A stretch of 64,000 nt of DNA. Origin: DATAPE01 sp034667525 (lineage in GTDB: Bacteria > Actinomycetota > CADDZG01 > WHSQ01). The stretch is taken from contig JAXDJO010000023.1 in NCBI GenBank assembly GCA_034667525.1, forward strand, positions 3,334 through 67,333, in the 5' to 3' direction. This document shows positions 1 through 7,669 of the stretch, in pieces (position 1 is the first letter of the stretch; each line of letters begins with the position of its first letter). The position numbers and the translations under genes are program-made. The notes beneath the pieces were generated by a model, which saw nothing but the letters and a program-made list of their open reading frames with translations, made no database searches and was not told the DNA's origin.

Positions 1-2
1 GG

Positions 3-452
3 TCACCGGAAGTAACTGTCGTACCCGAAGACAAGCCGGCCGAGACCAACCCGGAAGCTCTCGAGCATCCCGCGAAGGTCATGCGGATCGGGGCGATGGT
101 ACGGAACCTGCTGGAAGAAGTTCGCCAGTCGCCTCTGGACGGCGCGAGCCGCGACCGCCTCAAAGAGATCTACGAAACGTCGGTCAAAGAGCTTGGAGAA
201 GTGCTGTCGCCCGAGCTGCGCGACGAGCTGAACCGTCTGAGCTTGCCCTTCGACGAAGGGACGCCGTCGCAGTCCGAGCTGCGGGTGGCTCACGCCCAGC
301 TAGTGGGTTGGCTGGAGGGCCTCTTCCACGGGATCCAGGCGATGCTCTTCGCGCAGCAACAGGAGAACCTCGCCCGTCTCGAGGAGTTGCGCCGGCGCGG
401 GCTGCCGAGTGGCCAGACTCCCCCCGAGCATGTGCCGGGGACCTACCTCTAG
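3..452 (+). CDS. bpa: Bacterial proteasome activator Bpa/PafE (5' truncated by window)
   Basis: This is the C-terminal part of an ATP-independent ring activator that opens the 20S proteasome gate in actinobacteria. The reading frame is open from the first bases of the window, so the N-terminus lies upstream. The visible part runs from an acidic segment into the conserved AKVMRIG block, the helical stretch LVGWLEGLFHGIQ, and ends in GTYL. That tail matches the GQYL-type C-terminus that docks into proteasome alpha-ring pockets. The match to the mycobacterial protein (Rv3780), recalled from memory, is strong along the whole visible length. The gene is followed after 10 bp by a tRNA-Ser. No proteasome subunit gene is in this window. 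Confidence 0.9.
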   Translation, partial: SPEVTVVPEDKPAETNPEALEHPAKVMRIGAMVRNLLEEVRQSPLDGASRDRLKEIYETSVKELGEVLSPELRDELNRLSLPFDEGTPSQSELRVAHAQLVGWLEGLFHGIQAMLFAQQQENLARLEELRRRGLPSGQTPPEHVPGTYL

Positions 453-462
453 AATGCGCCGC

Positions 463-552
463 GGAGGCGTGCCCGAGCGGCCGAAGGGAGCGCACTGCTA
501 ATGCGTTAAGGGGTGTAAAGCCCCTTCCAGGGTTCAAATCCCTGCGCCTCCG
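463..552 (+). tRNA. tRNA-Ser (anticodon GCT)
   Basis: A 90-nt class II tRNA. The acceptor stem GGAGGCG (463-469) pairs with CGCCTCC (545-551), followed by discriminator G. The anticodon loop CTGCTAA places GCT at 497-499, there is a long variable arm, and the T loop is TTCAAAT. CCA is not encoded. It is the first of three serine tRNAs within 1.6 kb. Confidence 0.95.
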
Positions 553-617
553 CCCCGAGCCCGCGAGCCTTCCTCCGGTCCGGCCCCCGATAGCAGCCGT
601 TACTCTTGCTCTCCTTA

Positions 618-691
618 GCGCCCGTAGCTCAGTGGATTAGAGCGTCCGGCTACGGACCGGAAGGTCGGGGGTTCGAATCCCTCCGGGCGTA
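618..691 (+). tRNA. tRNA-Arg (anticodon ACG)
   Basis: A 74-nt tRNA. The acceptor GCGCCCG (618-624) pairs with CGGGCGT (684-690), ending in a G1-U72 wobble. The anticodon loop CTACGGA places ACG at 652-654, and the T loop is TTCGAAT. This tRNA needs A34-to-inosine editing to read CGC and CGA codons. The editing enzyme TadA is encoded directly downstream. Confidence 0.95.
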
Positions 692-700
692 CTTGTTTTT

Positions 701-740
701 TTTGCGAGCTCGCCCACGTATAGCGTGGTTCTGCGACCTC
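701..740 (+). repeat. Interspersed hairpin repeat, copy 1
   Basis: Forty bases that align without gaps to 63861-63900 at about 78 percent identity. Both copies begin with TTTGCGAGCT and contain a stem-loop; here CCACGT-ATA-GCGTGG at about 714-728, with the loop-closing pair a T-G wobble. The element lies between tRNA-Arg and tadA and overlaps the upstream GTG candidate start of tadA. Confidence 0.55.
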
Positions 741-769
741 GAAACGGCCATGGCTGGCTCCTGGACACC

Positions 770-1231
770 GTGACCGACGAAGACTTTATGCGTGGCGCAC
801 TGGTCCAGGCCGAAGGCGCGGCAACCCACGACGACGTTCCGATCGGAGCCGTCCTGGTCAGGGATGGAGAGGTGCTGGCCTCGGCGGGAAACGAGCGCCA
901 ACTGCGGCAGGACCCCACCGCACACGCCGAGATCTTGGTGCTCCAGAGGGCGGCCGAGCGATTGGGTACCTGGCGGCTTGAGGGCGCCACCATGTACGTG
1001 ACGCTCGAGCCATGTCCGATGTGCGCCGGGGCCCTCGTCCTGGCGAGGGTGAAGAGGCTCGTATATGGACCCCAGGACCCCAAGGCGGGGGCCGCTATGT
1101 CTCTTTACAACGTGGTTCAGGACCCGCGCTTGAACCACGAGCTGCAGATAACCGCGGGCGTTCTCGAGGAGGAGTGTGCAGCGGTGCTCCGGGGTTTCTT
1201 CCAGTCCCGGCGAACCGGCCGCCCCTTATGA
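770..1231 (+). CDS. tadA: tRNA-specific adenosine deaminase TadA
   Basis: This zinc enzyme deaminates A34 of tRNA-Arg(ACG) to inosine in the cytoplasm. The cytidine-deaminase-fold signature is complete: TAHAE carries the zinc histidine and catalytic glutamate, and EPCPMCAG carries the two zinc cysteines. The length (153 aa) is normal for the family. The GTG at 770 is chosen because family proteins start shortly before the FMRGAL-like helix. An in-frame GTG at 725 would add residues encoded by the hairpin repeat. No clear Shine-Dalgarno sequence precedes either start. The substrate tRNA lies just upstream, and the tadA - SRP RNA - dnaX - ebfC - recR order matches Bacillus. Confidence 0.93.
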   Translation: MTDEDFMRGALVQAEGAATHDDVPIGAVLVRDGEVLASAGNERQLRQDPTAHAEILVLQRAAERLGTWRLEGATMYVTLEPCPMCAGALVLARVKRLVYGPQDPKAGAAMSLYNVVQDPRLNHELQITAGVLEEECAAVLRGFFQSRRTGRPL

Positions 1232-1244
1232 TTGCGGCCCCTTT

Positions 1245-1331
1245 GGTGGGGTACCGAAGCGGCCGAACGGGCTCGCCTCGAAAGCGAGTGAGGGTTCACG
1301 CCCTCCGTGGGTTCAAATCCCACCCCCACCG
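1245..1331 (+). tRNA. tRNA-Ser (anticodon CGA)
   Basis: An 87-nt class II tRNA. The acceptor GGTGGGG (1245-1251) pairs with CCCCACC (1324-1330), followed by discriminator G. The anticodon stem CTCGC/GCGAG encloses CTCGAAA, placing CGA at 1279-1281. The long variable arm is typical of serine tRNAs. It begins 13 bp after tadA. Confidence 0.95.
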
Positions 1332-1439
1332 CTCTGTGAGGTGCGGTTGGCGATGACCGAGTGCGTTGCGGTTCGCCAGGCGCGGTCAACGGATCTTGTC
1401 TACCGTGCGTGAACTTCGTTCCGCAACATCGTGGCCTAC

Positions 1440-1832
1440 TTACATCATCTCGACCCAGGCGGAACGCCATTCTGGCGCTTCGAGTCCCTTGGAGTAATAG
1501 CGCGTTTCCTTGAGTATCTTTCCGTCTCGGAACTCGAGGATGTCCACCACGTGGTAGACGTCGTCGTTGCCGTAGTCGGAGGTCGCCTCGACCACCCAAA
1601 GATCACCATCTCCCACGATCCGCCGCACTACCCCCGATGGCGGGTTTGGGAACGCATCCTGCATCGAGCGCATGGCTTCGCGTCCAACGATCCGTTCGCC
1701 CGACTGCGGCATTTCCATCACGAAGTCCGGATGACGCAGATCGAACTCTGCCTGAGGATCAAGGCGAAGCGTCCCCTCGCCGAACAAGCTTTGGAGGATT
1801 TCTCGGGGCGCGCTCACATACAAATCTCCCAT
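1440..1832 (-). CDS. SnoaL/NTF2-like domain protein
   Basis: A 130-aa protein with the look of an NTF2-like (SnoaL-type) cone fold. It has an N-terminal helix ending in a short acidic region, then the block HPDFVMEMPQSGERIVGREAM, where such proteins form the pocket floor. Alternating hydrophobic strands follow (VVEATSDYG, VYHVVDILEFRDGKI), and the LEFRDGKI motif is frequent in this superfamily. Such proteins can be isomerases, dehydratases or ligand-binding proteins, so the substrate cannot be read from sequence. It stands alone on the minus strand between two tRNA-Ser genes and has no operon partner. Confidence 0.75.
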   Translation of the reverse strand: MGDLYVSAPREILQSLFGEGTLRLDPQAEFDLRHPDFVMEMPQSGERIVGREAMRSMQDAFPNPPSGVVRRIVGDGDLWVVEATSDYGNDDVYHVVDILEFRDGKILKETRYYSKGLEAPEWRSAWVEMM

Positions 1833-1968
1833 CCGTGGCGAGGAGGGTCCTCACCCTCATGCATGAACCAGGGCGACGTTTTGTGCCTCTGTTGCGAGCC
1901 TACCCGCACAGCATTCACGAACCGCAAAGGAACGACGGCGGGCTTCGCCCTCACCTAGGATTCGCCGG

Positions 1969-2055
1969 GGAGACGTGCGGGAGCGGCCTAACCGGCACGC
2001 CTGGAAAGCGTGTGATCCTGCAAGGGGTCCGAGGGTTCAAATCCCTCCGTCTCCG
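1969..2055 (+). tRNA. tRNA-Ser (anticodon GGA)
   Basis: An 87-nt class II tRNA. The acceptor GGAGACG (1969-1975) pairs with CGTCTCC (2048-2054), followed by discriminator G. The anticodon stem CACGC/GCGTG encloses CTGGAAA, placing GGA at 2003-2005. It has a long variable arm and T loop TTCAAAT. It lies about 60 bp before the SRP RNA. Confidence 0.95.
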
Positions 2056-2113
2056 CTGTGTCTCCCCCTGTACCGTGCTCTGGCTCCTGCGCGGGGACGA
2101 CTATCCTCGGGGC

Positions 2114-2386
2114 GGGCCGCGCTAGGCGGGGGGCTCGGGGTCCCCTGTACCGGAAACCCTCGATACGCCGGGCTGATGCCCTATCTGCGGCTCATGGATG
2201 ACCGGGCAGCCTCCGGTGTGCAGTGATGATGGTCGGGTCCCGCGCGACTCGGAGCCGTGAACCCGGTCAGGGCCGGAAGGCAGCAGCCGTAAGCGGTGTA
2301 CCGGGTGCGCCGCGGGGGTGCCCGGCCGGAGCCGGCTGCCGGAGAAGCGCCGGCCGTTCATGGGTCCAGGATGGGGCGCGCGGCCC
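2114..2386 (+). ncRNA. ffs: Signal recognition particle RNA, large bacterial type with Alu domain
   Basis: The S domain is unmistakable: GGTCAG, then GCCGGAAGGCAGCAGCC at about 2271-2287, with the GGAA tetraloop that binds Ffh. The RNA also has the 5' Alu-like domain seen in Bacillus scRNA. The segment from 2116 (GCCGCGCTAGG) through CCCTGTACC at 2142-2150 follows the Bacillus sequence closely. The 5' GGGCCGCG (2114-2121) pairs perfectly with 3' CGCGGCCC (2379-2386), closing a molecule of about 273 nt. The Bacillus RNA is about 271 nt, while typical actinobacterial 4.5S RNAs are near 100 nt. Ends are set by this closing helix, so true termini may differ by a few bases. Confidence 0.9.
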
Positions 2387-2443
2387 TCTCTCCATTGAGT
2401 GGGGCCGTGGTGTCGGTGGCTGCGGTGGAACCGCTTCCTACCT

Positions 2444-2471
2444 CGACCTCGCTCCGCTCTTCGCGGGGTCG
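2444..2471 (+). terminator. Candidate hairpin terminator after the SRP RNA
   Basis: CGACCTCGC (2444-2452) pairs with GCGGGGTCG (2463-2471) over 9 bp with one T-G pair and a 10-nt loop. A weakly T-rich stretch (TGATTTCCTT) follows. It lies 58 bp beyond the SRP RNA and well before dnaX, so it could separate the two transcripts. The poor T-tract keeps this tentative. Confidence 0.35.
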
Positions 2472-2657
2472 TGATTTCCTTGAGCTCCTGTCGCTCCGTT
2501 CGAATGTCTCGCACTTAAGGGTTCCATCCTCGCCACCGACGGCTCCCCGCGCAATCTCGTTCGGGCTCCAGAAACTGACTCTCCCCCTTCGTTCTGCGGG
2601 GGCGTGGTTCGGGTGTTTGGGCGGGGTGATGCGGGGGGTGCCAACTAGGATGGGGGG

Positions 2658-4448
2658 ATGGCATATCTGTCGCTTTATCGGAAGTACCGGCCCCGTAATT
2701 TCGAAGAGATCTTGGGGCAGTCACACGTCTCCGCGACTCTGACGAATGCGATCGTCGAGGATCGGGTCGCCCATGCTTATCTGTTCACGGGGCCGAGAGG
2801 GACCGGCAAGACGAGCACGGCCCGCATCCTTGCGAAGGCGATCAATTGCGCCAAGGGCCCCACGCCGACTCCGTGTGGCGAGTGCACATCCTGCACCTCT
2901 ATCGAAGACGGATCCTCCCTCGATGTGATCGAGATGGACGCTGCCTCCCATTCCAAAGTGGACGACACCCGCGAGATCCTTTCCGGCGTTTCCCTGGCCA
3001 CCGCAGGGGGCCGGCGCAAGGTCTACGTGATCGATGAGGTCCACATGCTGTCGACCCCTGCCTTCAACGCGCTGCTGAAGACCCTCGAGGAGCCGCCCCC
3101 CCACGTCATATTCATCCTCGCTACCACCGAGGCGCACAAGGTTCTGCAGACGATCGTCTCCCGCACTCAGCGATTCGACTTCCGGCCGCTGTCTGCCCAT
3201 CTCCTCGAGACTCACCTCACTCAGGTGTCTAAGAACGAAGGCATCGACATAGATCAAGCTGCCCTGGCCTTCCTGGCCCGGCATGCCGCGGGGAGCGCAA
3301 GAGATGCGCTCTCGGCGCTCGATCAACTCTCGAGCTTCGGTGGCCCTATCGGCGTGCTCGAAGCCGAGAGGATGCTCGGCGGCAACCGTGAAGACGTCTT
3401 TCTGCAGCTTTTCGATGCCGTTGCCGCCGGTGACGTGGCCTCGATCTTTCTCACCATTCATTCGGTGATCGCGCAGGGCAGTGATCCTCGTCAGTTGGCG
3501 AAGAACGCTCTCACGCACGCGCGTTCTCTGTTGCTGCTGGTGACGGCCCCCGAGGGCGAGGATCTCCTGGACGTTTCGGTTGAGGATCTGCCGAAGTTGG
3601 TGACTCAGGCACAGAGATTCTCGGCGGCCGACCTCTTGCGGGCGATCGAGCTGATCAGTGATGGGCTCGCGGAGATGCGCAACACACCGGATCACCGCCT
3701 CCTCCTGGAAGTCGCCTTGGTTCGTGCCGCGGCCCCCGAGACCGATCCGGGCAGCACGGGGCTACTCGGCCGGATAGAGCGTTTGGAGCGGCGCATCGGC
3801 ATCGACACGGATGCAGCATCGGCGGCCACCCCTCCCCCTGCCTGGCAACGAACCGCGGCCACGGCTAAGACCGCCCCGGCACCGCGCTCGGTGGCGCCTA
3901 CAGCCGACCGAAAGACGCGACCGACTCCGACCCCCGCACCAGACGTCCAAAAGGAAACCGACGTGGGCGGTTCTCCCGCCGCCGTCGCAGCGGAGGACGC
4001 GGCAGCCCTTCAGGAATCTGGGGGCGTCGGTTTGAGTCACATAAAGGGAGCCTGGGACGCCACCCTTGTTGAGGTGAACAGGCGGAGCAAGAGGGTGGGC
4101 GCATTTCTCAATCCTTCCCGGCCGGTCCAATTACAGGACGATCAGCTCGCCGTGGAAGTTCAATCGAAATTCCACGCCACCGAGATGGCATCCGAGAAGA
4201 ACCGTCAGCTTTTCGCCGACGCGCTGCACGCCGCGTTGGGCATACGACCGCAGATCGTCTTTACTGCCCGTGGTGAAACCAATGCCGAACCTTCAAGCGC
4301 ATCCACCCCGGCCCCCGCGTCGAAGCAGAGCGCAGCCGCAGCTGCCGGCGAGTTTGTAGATGAGCCACTGTCGGACATAGAAGAGGATCCGATCGAGCTC
4401 GTGAAGAAAGGTTTCGCCGCACAGGTAGTCGAGGAGAAAAACTCTTGA
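2658..4448 (+). CDS. dnaX: DNA polymerase III subunit gamma/tau
   Basis: This is the clamp-loader ATPase of the replicative polymerase. The 596-aa product begins MAYLSLYRKYRP, the usual DnaX start. It has Walker A GPRGTGKT near residue 45, a zinc-binding set of four cysteines (CAKGPTPTPCGECTSC), Walker B VIDEVHML, and the SRC-like SRTQRFDF segment. A Pro/Ala/Thr-rich linker (about 380-455) leads to a C-terminal region corresponding to tau. Whether a shorter gamma form is made by frameshifting cannot be judged; no clear slippery A-run is visible. The gene overlaps ebfC by 4 bp, and recR follows. Confidence 0.96.
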   Translation: MAYLSLYRKYRPRNFEEILGQSHVSATLTNAIVEDRVAHAYLFTGPRGTGKTSTARILAKAINCAKGPTPTPCGECTSCTSIEDGSSLDVIEMDAASHSKVDDTREILSGVSLATAGGRRKVYVIDEVHMLSTPAFNALLKTLEEPPPHVIFILATTEAHKVLQTIVSRTQRFDFRPLSAHLLETHLTQVSKNEGIDIDQAALAFLARHAAGSARDALSALDQLSSFGGPIGVLEAERMLGGNREDVFLQLFDAVAAGDVASIFLTIHSVIAQGSDPRQLAKNALTHARSLLLLVTAPEGEDLLDVSVEDLPKLVTQAQRFSAADLLRAIELISDGLAEMRNTPDHRLLLEVALVRAAAPETDPGSTGLLGRIERLERRIGIDTDAASAATPPPAWQRTAATAKTAPAPRSVAPTADRKTRPTPTPAPDVQKETDVGGSPAAVAAEDAAALQESGGVGLSHIKGAWDATLVEVNRRSKRVGAFLNPSRPVQLQDDQLAVEVQSKFHATEMASEKNRQLFADALHAALGIRPQIVFTARGETNAEPSSASTPAPASKQSAAAAAGEFVDEPLSDIEEDPIELVKKGFAAQVVEEKNS

Positions 4449-4774
4449 AAGATATGCAGAAGATGATGAAGCAGGCCCAGCAGATGGCCGCGGAGATGCA
4501 AAAGAAGCAGGAGGAGCTGGCCGACCTCGAGATCGAAGGTTCGGCCGGAGGCGGCGCCGTCAAGGTGGTCGTTTCCGGAGATCTTCATGTAGTGAGCGTC
4601 ACCATCGATCCGAACACGTTCGATGGAGAGCCCGACGCCGATGACATCGAGATGCTCGGAGACACTGTGACGGCGGCGGTGAACGACGCGTTAAACAAGG
4701 CGCGCGAGGCTCAAGAGGAAGCGCTGGGGCCTATCGCAGGCGGGATGGGGGGCCTGGGCCTCCCTGGGATGTGA
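4445..4774 (+). CDS. ebfC: Nucleoid-associated protein, YbaB/EbfC family
   Basis: A small dimeric DNA-binding protein that coats the nucleoid. The 109-aa product opens with a Met/Gln/Lys-rich helix (MQKMMKQAQQMAAEMQKKQEEL), followed by GGGAVKVVVSGDLHVVSVTIDP. This is the standard YbaB layout of a helical arm and beta platform, with a Gly/Met-rich tail. The TTG at 4445 overlaps the dnaX stop; the ATG at 4454 is an equally possible start. The position between dnaX and recR is conserved across many bacteria. Confidence 0.92.
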   Translation: MKDMQKMMKQAQQMAAEMQKKQEELADLEIEGSAGGGAVKVVVSGDLHVVSVTIDPNTFDGEPDADDIEMLGDTVTAAVNDALNKAREAQEEALGPIAGGMGGLGLPGM

Positions 4775-4873
4775 CGGTAGAGCCACTGGAGACAGCTCCC
4801 CTGAGCTCAGGCGCTACGGAGGGCAGCAACACCGCCCGACGGCTGTGGATACCTAAACGATCGGTCCGTTGAC

Positions 4874-5488
4874 TTGTACGCAGGTTCGATCCAATCCTTG
4901 ATAGACGAATTATCCAGACTCCCCGGCATCGGGCCGAAGAGCGCTCAACGGGTGGCTTTTCACCTCCTGAAGATCCCCGGAGCCGATGCGAAGCGGCTGG
5001 CGGAGGCCATCGTTGAAGCGCGCGACAAGGTCCGGTTGTGCGCGGTCTGCTTCAACGTCTCCGACTCGGAACTATGTGAATACTGCCGGGACGCGAGGCG
5101 CGACGCGACCATGGTTTGCGTTGTCCAGGAGCCGCCCGACATCGTGGCGATCGAACGCACACGGGAGTACCGAGGGCGCTATCACGTTCTCCAGGGCGCG
5201 ATATCACCTATCGAGGGGATCGGGCCCGAGGACCTTCGCGTCGGGGAACTTCTGGAACGTCTCAAGCAACCGGAACCGGGGTCCGAGCCGGTCCTCGAAG
5301 TGATAGTGGCGACGAATCCCAACATAGAGGGCGAAGCTACCGCGATGTACCTTGCGCGATTGATAGGTCCCCTCGGAGTGAAAGTGACGAGACTGGCCAG
5401 CGGTCTGCCCGTTGGAGGAGACCTCGAATACGCCGACGAAGTCACTCTGGGGAGGGCTCTCGAGGGACGGCGCCTCATCTCGGGCTAA
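4874..5488 (+). CDS. recR: Recombination mediator protein RecR
   Basis: RecR works with RecF and RecO to load RecA at single-strand gaps. The 204-aa length is normal. Domains in order are an N-terminal helix-hairpin-helix (LSRLPGIGPKSAQRVAFHLL), a four-cysteine zinc finger (CAVC near residue 58 and CEYC), a Toprim domain (CVVQEPPDIVAIERT and NPNIEGEATA), and the C-terminal LASGLPVGGDLEYADEVTL block. The TTG start at 4874 is supported because the protein begins with the usual YAGSIQSLIDEL. It lies 99 bp after ebfC. Confidence 0.96.
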   Translation: MYAGSIQSLIDELSRLPGIGPKSAQRVAFHLLKIPGADAKRLAEAIVEARDKVRLCAVCFNVSDSELCEYCRDARRDATMVCVVQEPPDIVAIERTREYRGRYHVLQGAISPIEGIGPEDLRVGELLERLKQPEPGSEPVLEVIVATNPNIEGEATAMYLARLIGPLGVKVTRLASGLPVGGDLEYADEVTLGRALEGRRLISG

Positions 5489-5505
5489 GGAGCGGCGCGA
5501 GGGGG

Positions 5506-5541
5506 ATGCTCCTTATGGGAAGAGCCATGCTTCAGGAGCAT
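5506..5541 (+). terminator. Stem-loop after recR, possible terminator
   Basis: ATGCTCCT (5506-5513) pairs with AGGAGCAT (5534-5541). An inner ATGG/CCAT pair around GAAGAG extends the structure. It starts 17 bp after the recR stop. No T-tract follows, so it may be a 3' stabilising structure rather than an intrinsic terminator. Confidence 0.35.
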
Positions 5542-5642
5542 GGATCGCCGGTTCCCGGAACACGCCTAGACTGAAGGGTCGCTCGACCGCAGGGGACTAA
5601 GCCCGGCCGCACCGTCACACTCGCGGCCCGGAGAGGACAGCT

Positions 5643-7658
5643 ATGGCAGATCAATACGAACATCTGGATCTCAAGCGGTATCTGCCGCACGCGATCGTCA
5701 CCACCCTGGCGGTGATCCTGATTCCAATCTTGCTCGTGTTGGGGCTGATCGCCCTGGCCGATCCGAACCCACCCATAGTCGTGTCGACGGTGGTAGCGAT
5801 CGTGTTCGGCATGCTCACGGTTGCCGCCGGCTCGGCTTGGTGGTTGCGCAGGCCGGAGGCTTCCGAGCTCTCCTTCGGAGACCTCATGATCTGGGGCTGG
5901 TGGCGCCGGAAGCGGGCCGAGGATCAACTCGCCAAGGGGACGCACCTCTTGGGGTTGGACCGGTCCGGTCGACCCGAAATGCCACAGGTTGTTTCGCGCG
6001 AACAGCAATTGCACATACTGCGGGAGTTGACAGCTGCCCTGGAATCCAAGGACCCGTATACGCACGGACATTCGCGCAGGGTTGAACGGCATGTGCACCG
6101 CACTGCGACGGCGATGGGTCTCGCGCCGGCCGACATAGAGGACCTTCGCAAAGCCGCCGCGCTTCATGACGTTGGAAAAATCAGGGTCCCCGATCGCATC
6201 CTGCGCAAGCCGGAGGCGCTAACCGAAGAAGAGCGGATAGTGCTTGAAGACCATGTGGTGGTCGGGGCATGGATGGTTTCCAGCGCCGGCAACGCAGATG
6301 TCGTCTCTGCGGTCCGGCATCATCACGAGCAGTGGGATGGATCTGGCTACCCCGACGGCCTCGCCGCCGCCGAGATCCCACTCTTCTCGAGGATCATCGC
6401 AGTGGCAGACACTTTCGATGCGATCACGTCGACTCGGCCATACCGGGCCGGAGCGGAACGCGACAGGGCGCTAGAAGTGTTGCGTTCGGAAGCGGGCAGA
6501 CAGTTCGACCCCGTCGTCGTCGAAGCCTTCATCAGCACACTTCCCGCCCCCGTGTCGGCGTCCGTCGGGATGCTCGCATTCCTAGCCGGACCGCGCGCTC
6601 TTATCTCGCGGCTGGCAGTCATCCTCAAGCGGGTCGGCGCCGGCGCCCTGGCGCCGGCGGCTGGTGCTACGGGGGCCATGATCCTGGTAGGTGCCTCGAC
6701 GATTACGCCGGGCGCGGTCGCAAACGGTCGCCTGCAGCATCGGGTTCATATCGCTGCAGATGCGGTTAGCCCCGCCGGCACCGGCGCGAGCGCAGCAACT
6801 CCGCCTTCGCTAAAGGCAAAGGCGGCGCGCCGCCGATCCCGCGATGGTCGATCGGCCAGGCCCAACGCCGCAACGGGGCTGAAGGGGTCTCCCCTGGCTG
6901 AAGGGATCAGTCCCACCGGTACCCCCTCGTATCCGAGGTCTGTTCCCACTCCGCTCCCGACCTCGCCCGGCCTCCCCGTCCAGCTGGATGGCCTCACCCT
7001 CGCGCCCACCTCGATCTCCGCAACCGTGGGAAGCGAACAGTCCTTGACCGCGTCGGCGACCTATGGCGGTCAGCCGGTAGGGGGCGCGACGGTGCTGTTC
7101 TCGGTCTCTGGCTCGACCAACAGCTCCGGTAGCTGCTCCACCGACGTGTCAGGCGAGTGCTCGTTCGCGTATGCCGGCCCGGCTCTGCCCGGCACCGATA
7201 CCGTCACCGCGTGCGGAGACGCCAACGCGAATGGCACGGTCGATGAGGGGGAACCTTGCGCTACTTCCACCGTTGCGTGGATCTCGCCCACCACAATTAC
7301 AGTTCAGGCAACCGGCAGCGGGGTCGTAGCAAATGCTGCCGGTGCCGCGGCGATCACGTTCGACTTCAGTGTGAAGTCTGGTGACAGTGGGTCCAAGGGC
7401 AGTTGTGCCATCGTCGATGCGACGACTGTTGCAAACGTCAATATCGAATGTCTTGACGTCTTGAACACCCAGCAAAGCGGAAATCACGTGACCTTCTCTG
7501 GCGACGTCATGATCGATGGAGCGCCGGCAACTTATCGGATCGACGTGGACGACAATGGAACCCCGGGGGCAGGACAAGACAGGTTCCAGATCCAAACGTC
7601 GACCGGTTACTCGGCGGGCGGGTTGTTGGTCTCGGGGAATATCCAGATACATCCGTAG
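5643..7658 (+). CDS. Membrane HD-GYP phosphodiesterase-like protein with exported Ig-like tail
   Basis: A 671-aa protein. Two membrane segments lie at about 15-40 and 45-67. A cytoplasmic HD-GYP domain spans about 120-300, with HDVGK at 175-179, HHHE at 226-229 and GSGYPDG at 233-239. The intact motifs indicate a metal-dependent cyclic-di-GMP phosphodiesterase. A further hydrophobic segment (about 332-357) would place the C-terminal half outside. That half has a Ser/Pro-rich linker, an Ig-like (Big-type) domain at about 445-545 (LTASATYGGQPVGGATVLFS) and an unrecognised beta-rich C-terminal domain. An ATG at 5643 with a purine-rich GGAGAGGA upstream sets the start. Activity and topology are inferred. 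Confidence 0.85.
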   Translation: MADQYEHLDLKRYLPHAIVTTLAVILIPILLVLGLIALADPNPPIVVSTVVAIVFGMLTVAAGSAWWLRRPEASELSFGDLMIWGWWRRKRAEDQLAKGTHLLGLDRSGRPEMPQVVSREQQLHILRELTAALESKDPYTHGHSRRVERHVHRTATAMGLAPADIEDLRKAAALHDVGKIRVPDRILRKPEALTEEERIVLEDHVVVGAWMVSSAGNADVVSAVRHHHEQWDGSGYPDGLAAAEIPLFSRIIAVADTFDAITSTRPYRAGAERDRALEVLRSEAGRQFDPVVVEAFISTLPAPVSASVGMLAFLAGPRALISRLAVILKRVGAGALAPAAGATGAMILVGASTITPGAVANGRLQHRVHIAADAVSPAGTGASAATPPSLKAKAARRRSRDGRSARPNAATGLKGSPLAEGISPTGTPSYPRSVPTPLPTSPGLPVQLDGLTLAPTSISATVGSEQSLTASATYGGQPVGGATVLFSVSGSTNSSGSCSTDVSGECSFAYAGPALPGTDTVTACGDANANGTVDEGEPCATSTVAWISPTTITVQATGSGVVANAAGAAAITFDFSVKSGDSGSKGSCAIVDATTVANVNIECLDVLNTQQSGNHVTFSGDVMIDGAPATYRIDVDDNGTPGAGQDRFQIQTSTGYSAGGLLVSGNIQIHP

Positions 7659-7669
7659 AGGTTCGCAGA

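Noticed and set aside
637..1138. Minus-strand ORFs over tRNA-Arg and tadA containing GGIRTPDLPV-like text
   Set aside because: That text is the well-known artefact of translating the antisense of a tRNA T arm; the ORFs also oppose tadA.
2721..3695. Long minus-strand ORF (324 aa) opposite dnaX
   Set aside because: It has no recognisable domain and lies fully within dnaX, whose family match is decisive; GC-rich coding sequence commonly leaves an open antisense frame.
5489..5642. Cyclic-di-GMP (GEMM) riboswitch before the HD-GYP gene, or before the GGDEF gene at 13998
   Set aside because: Both leaders were read for the conserved GEMM blocks and no convincing match was seen.
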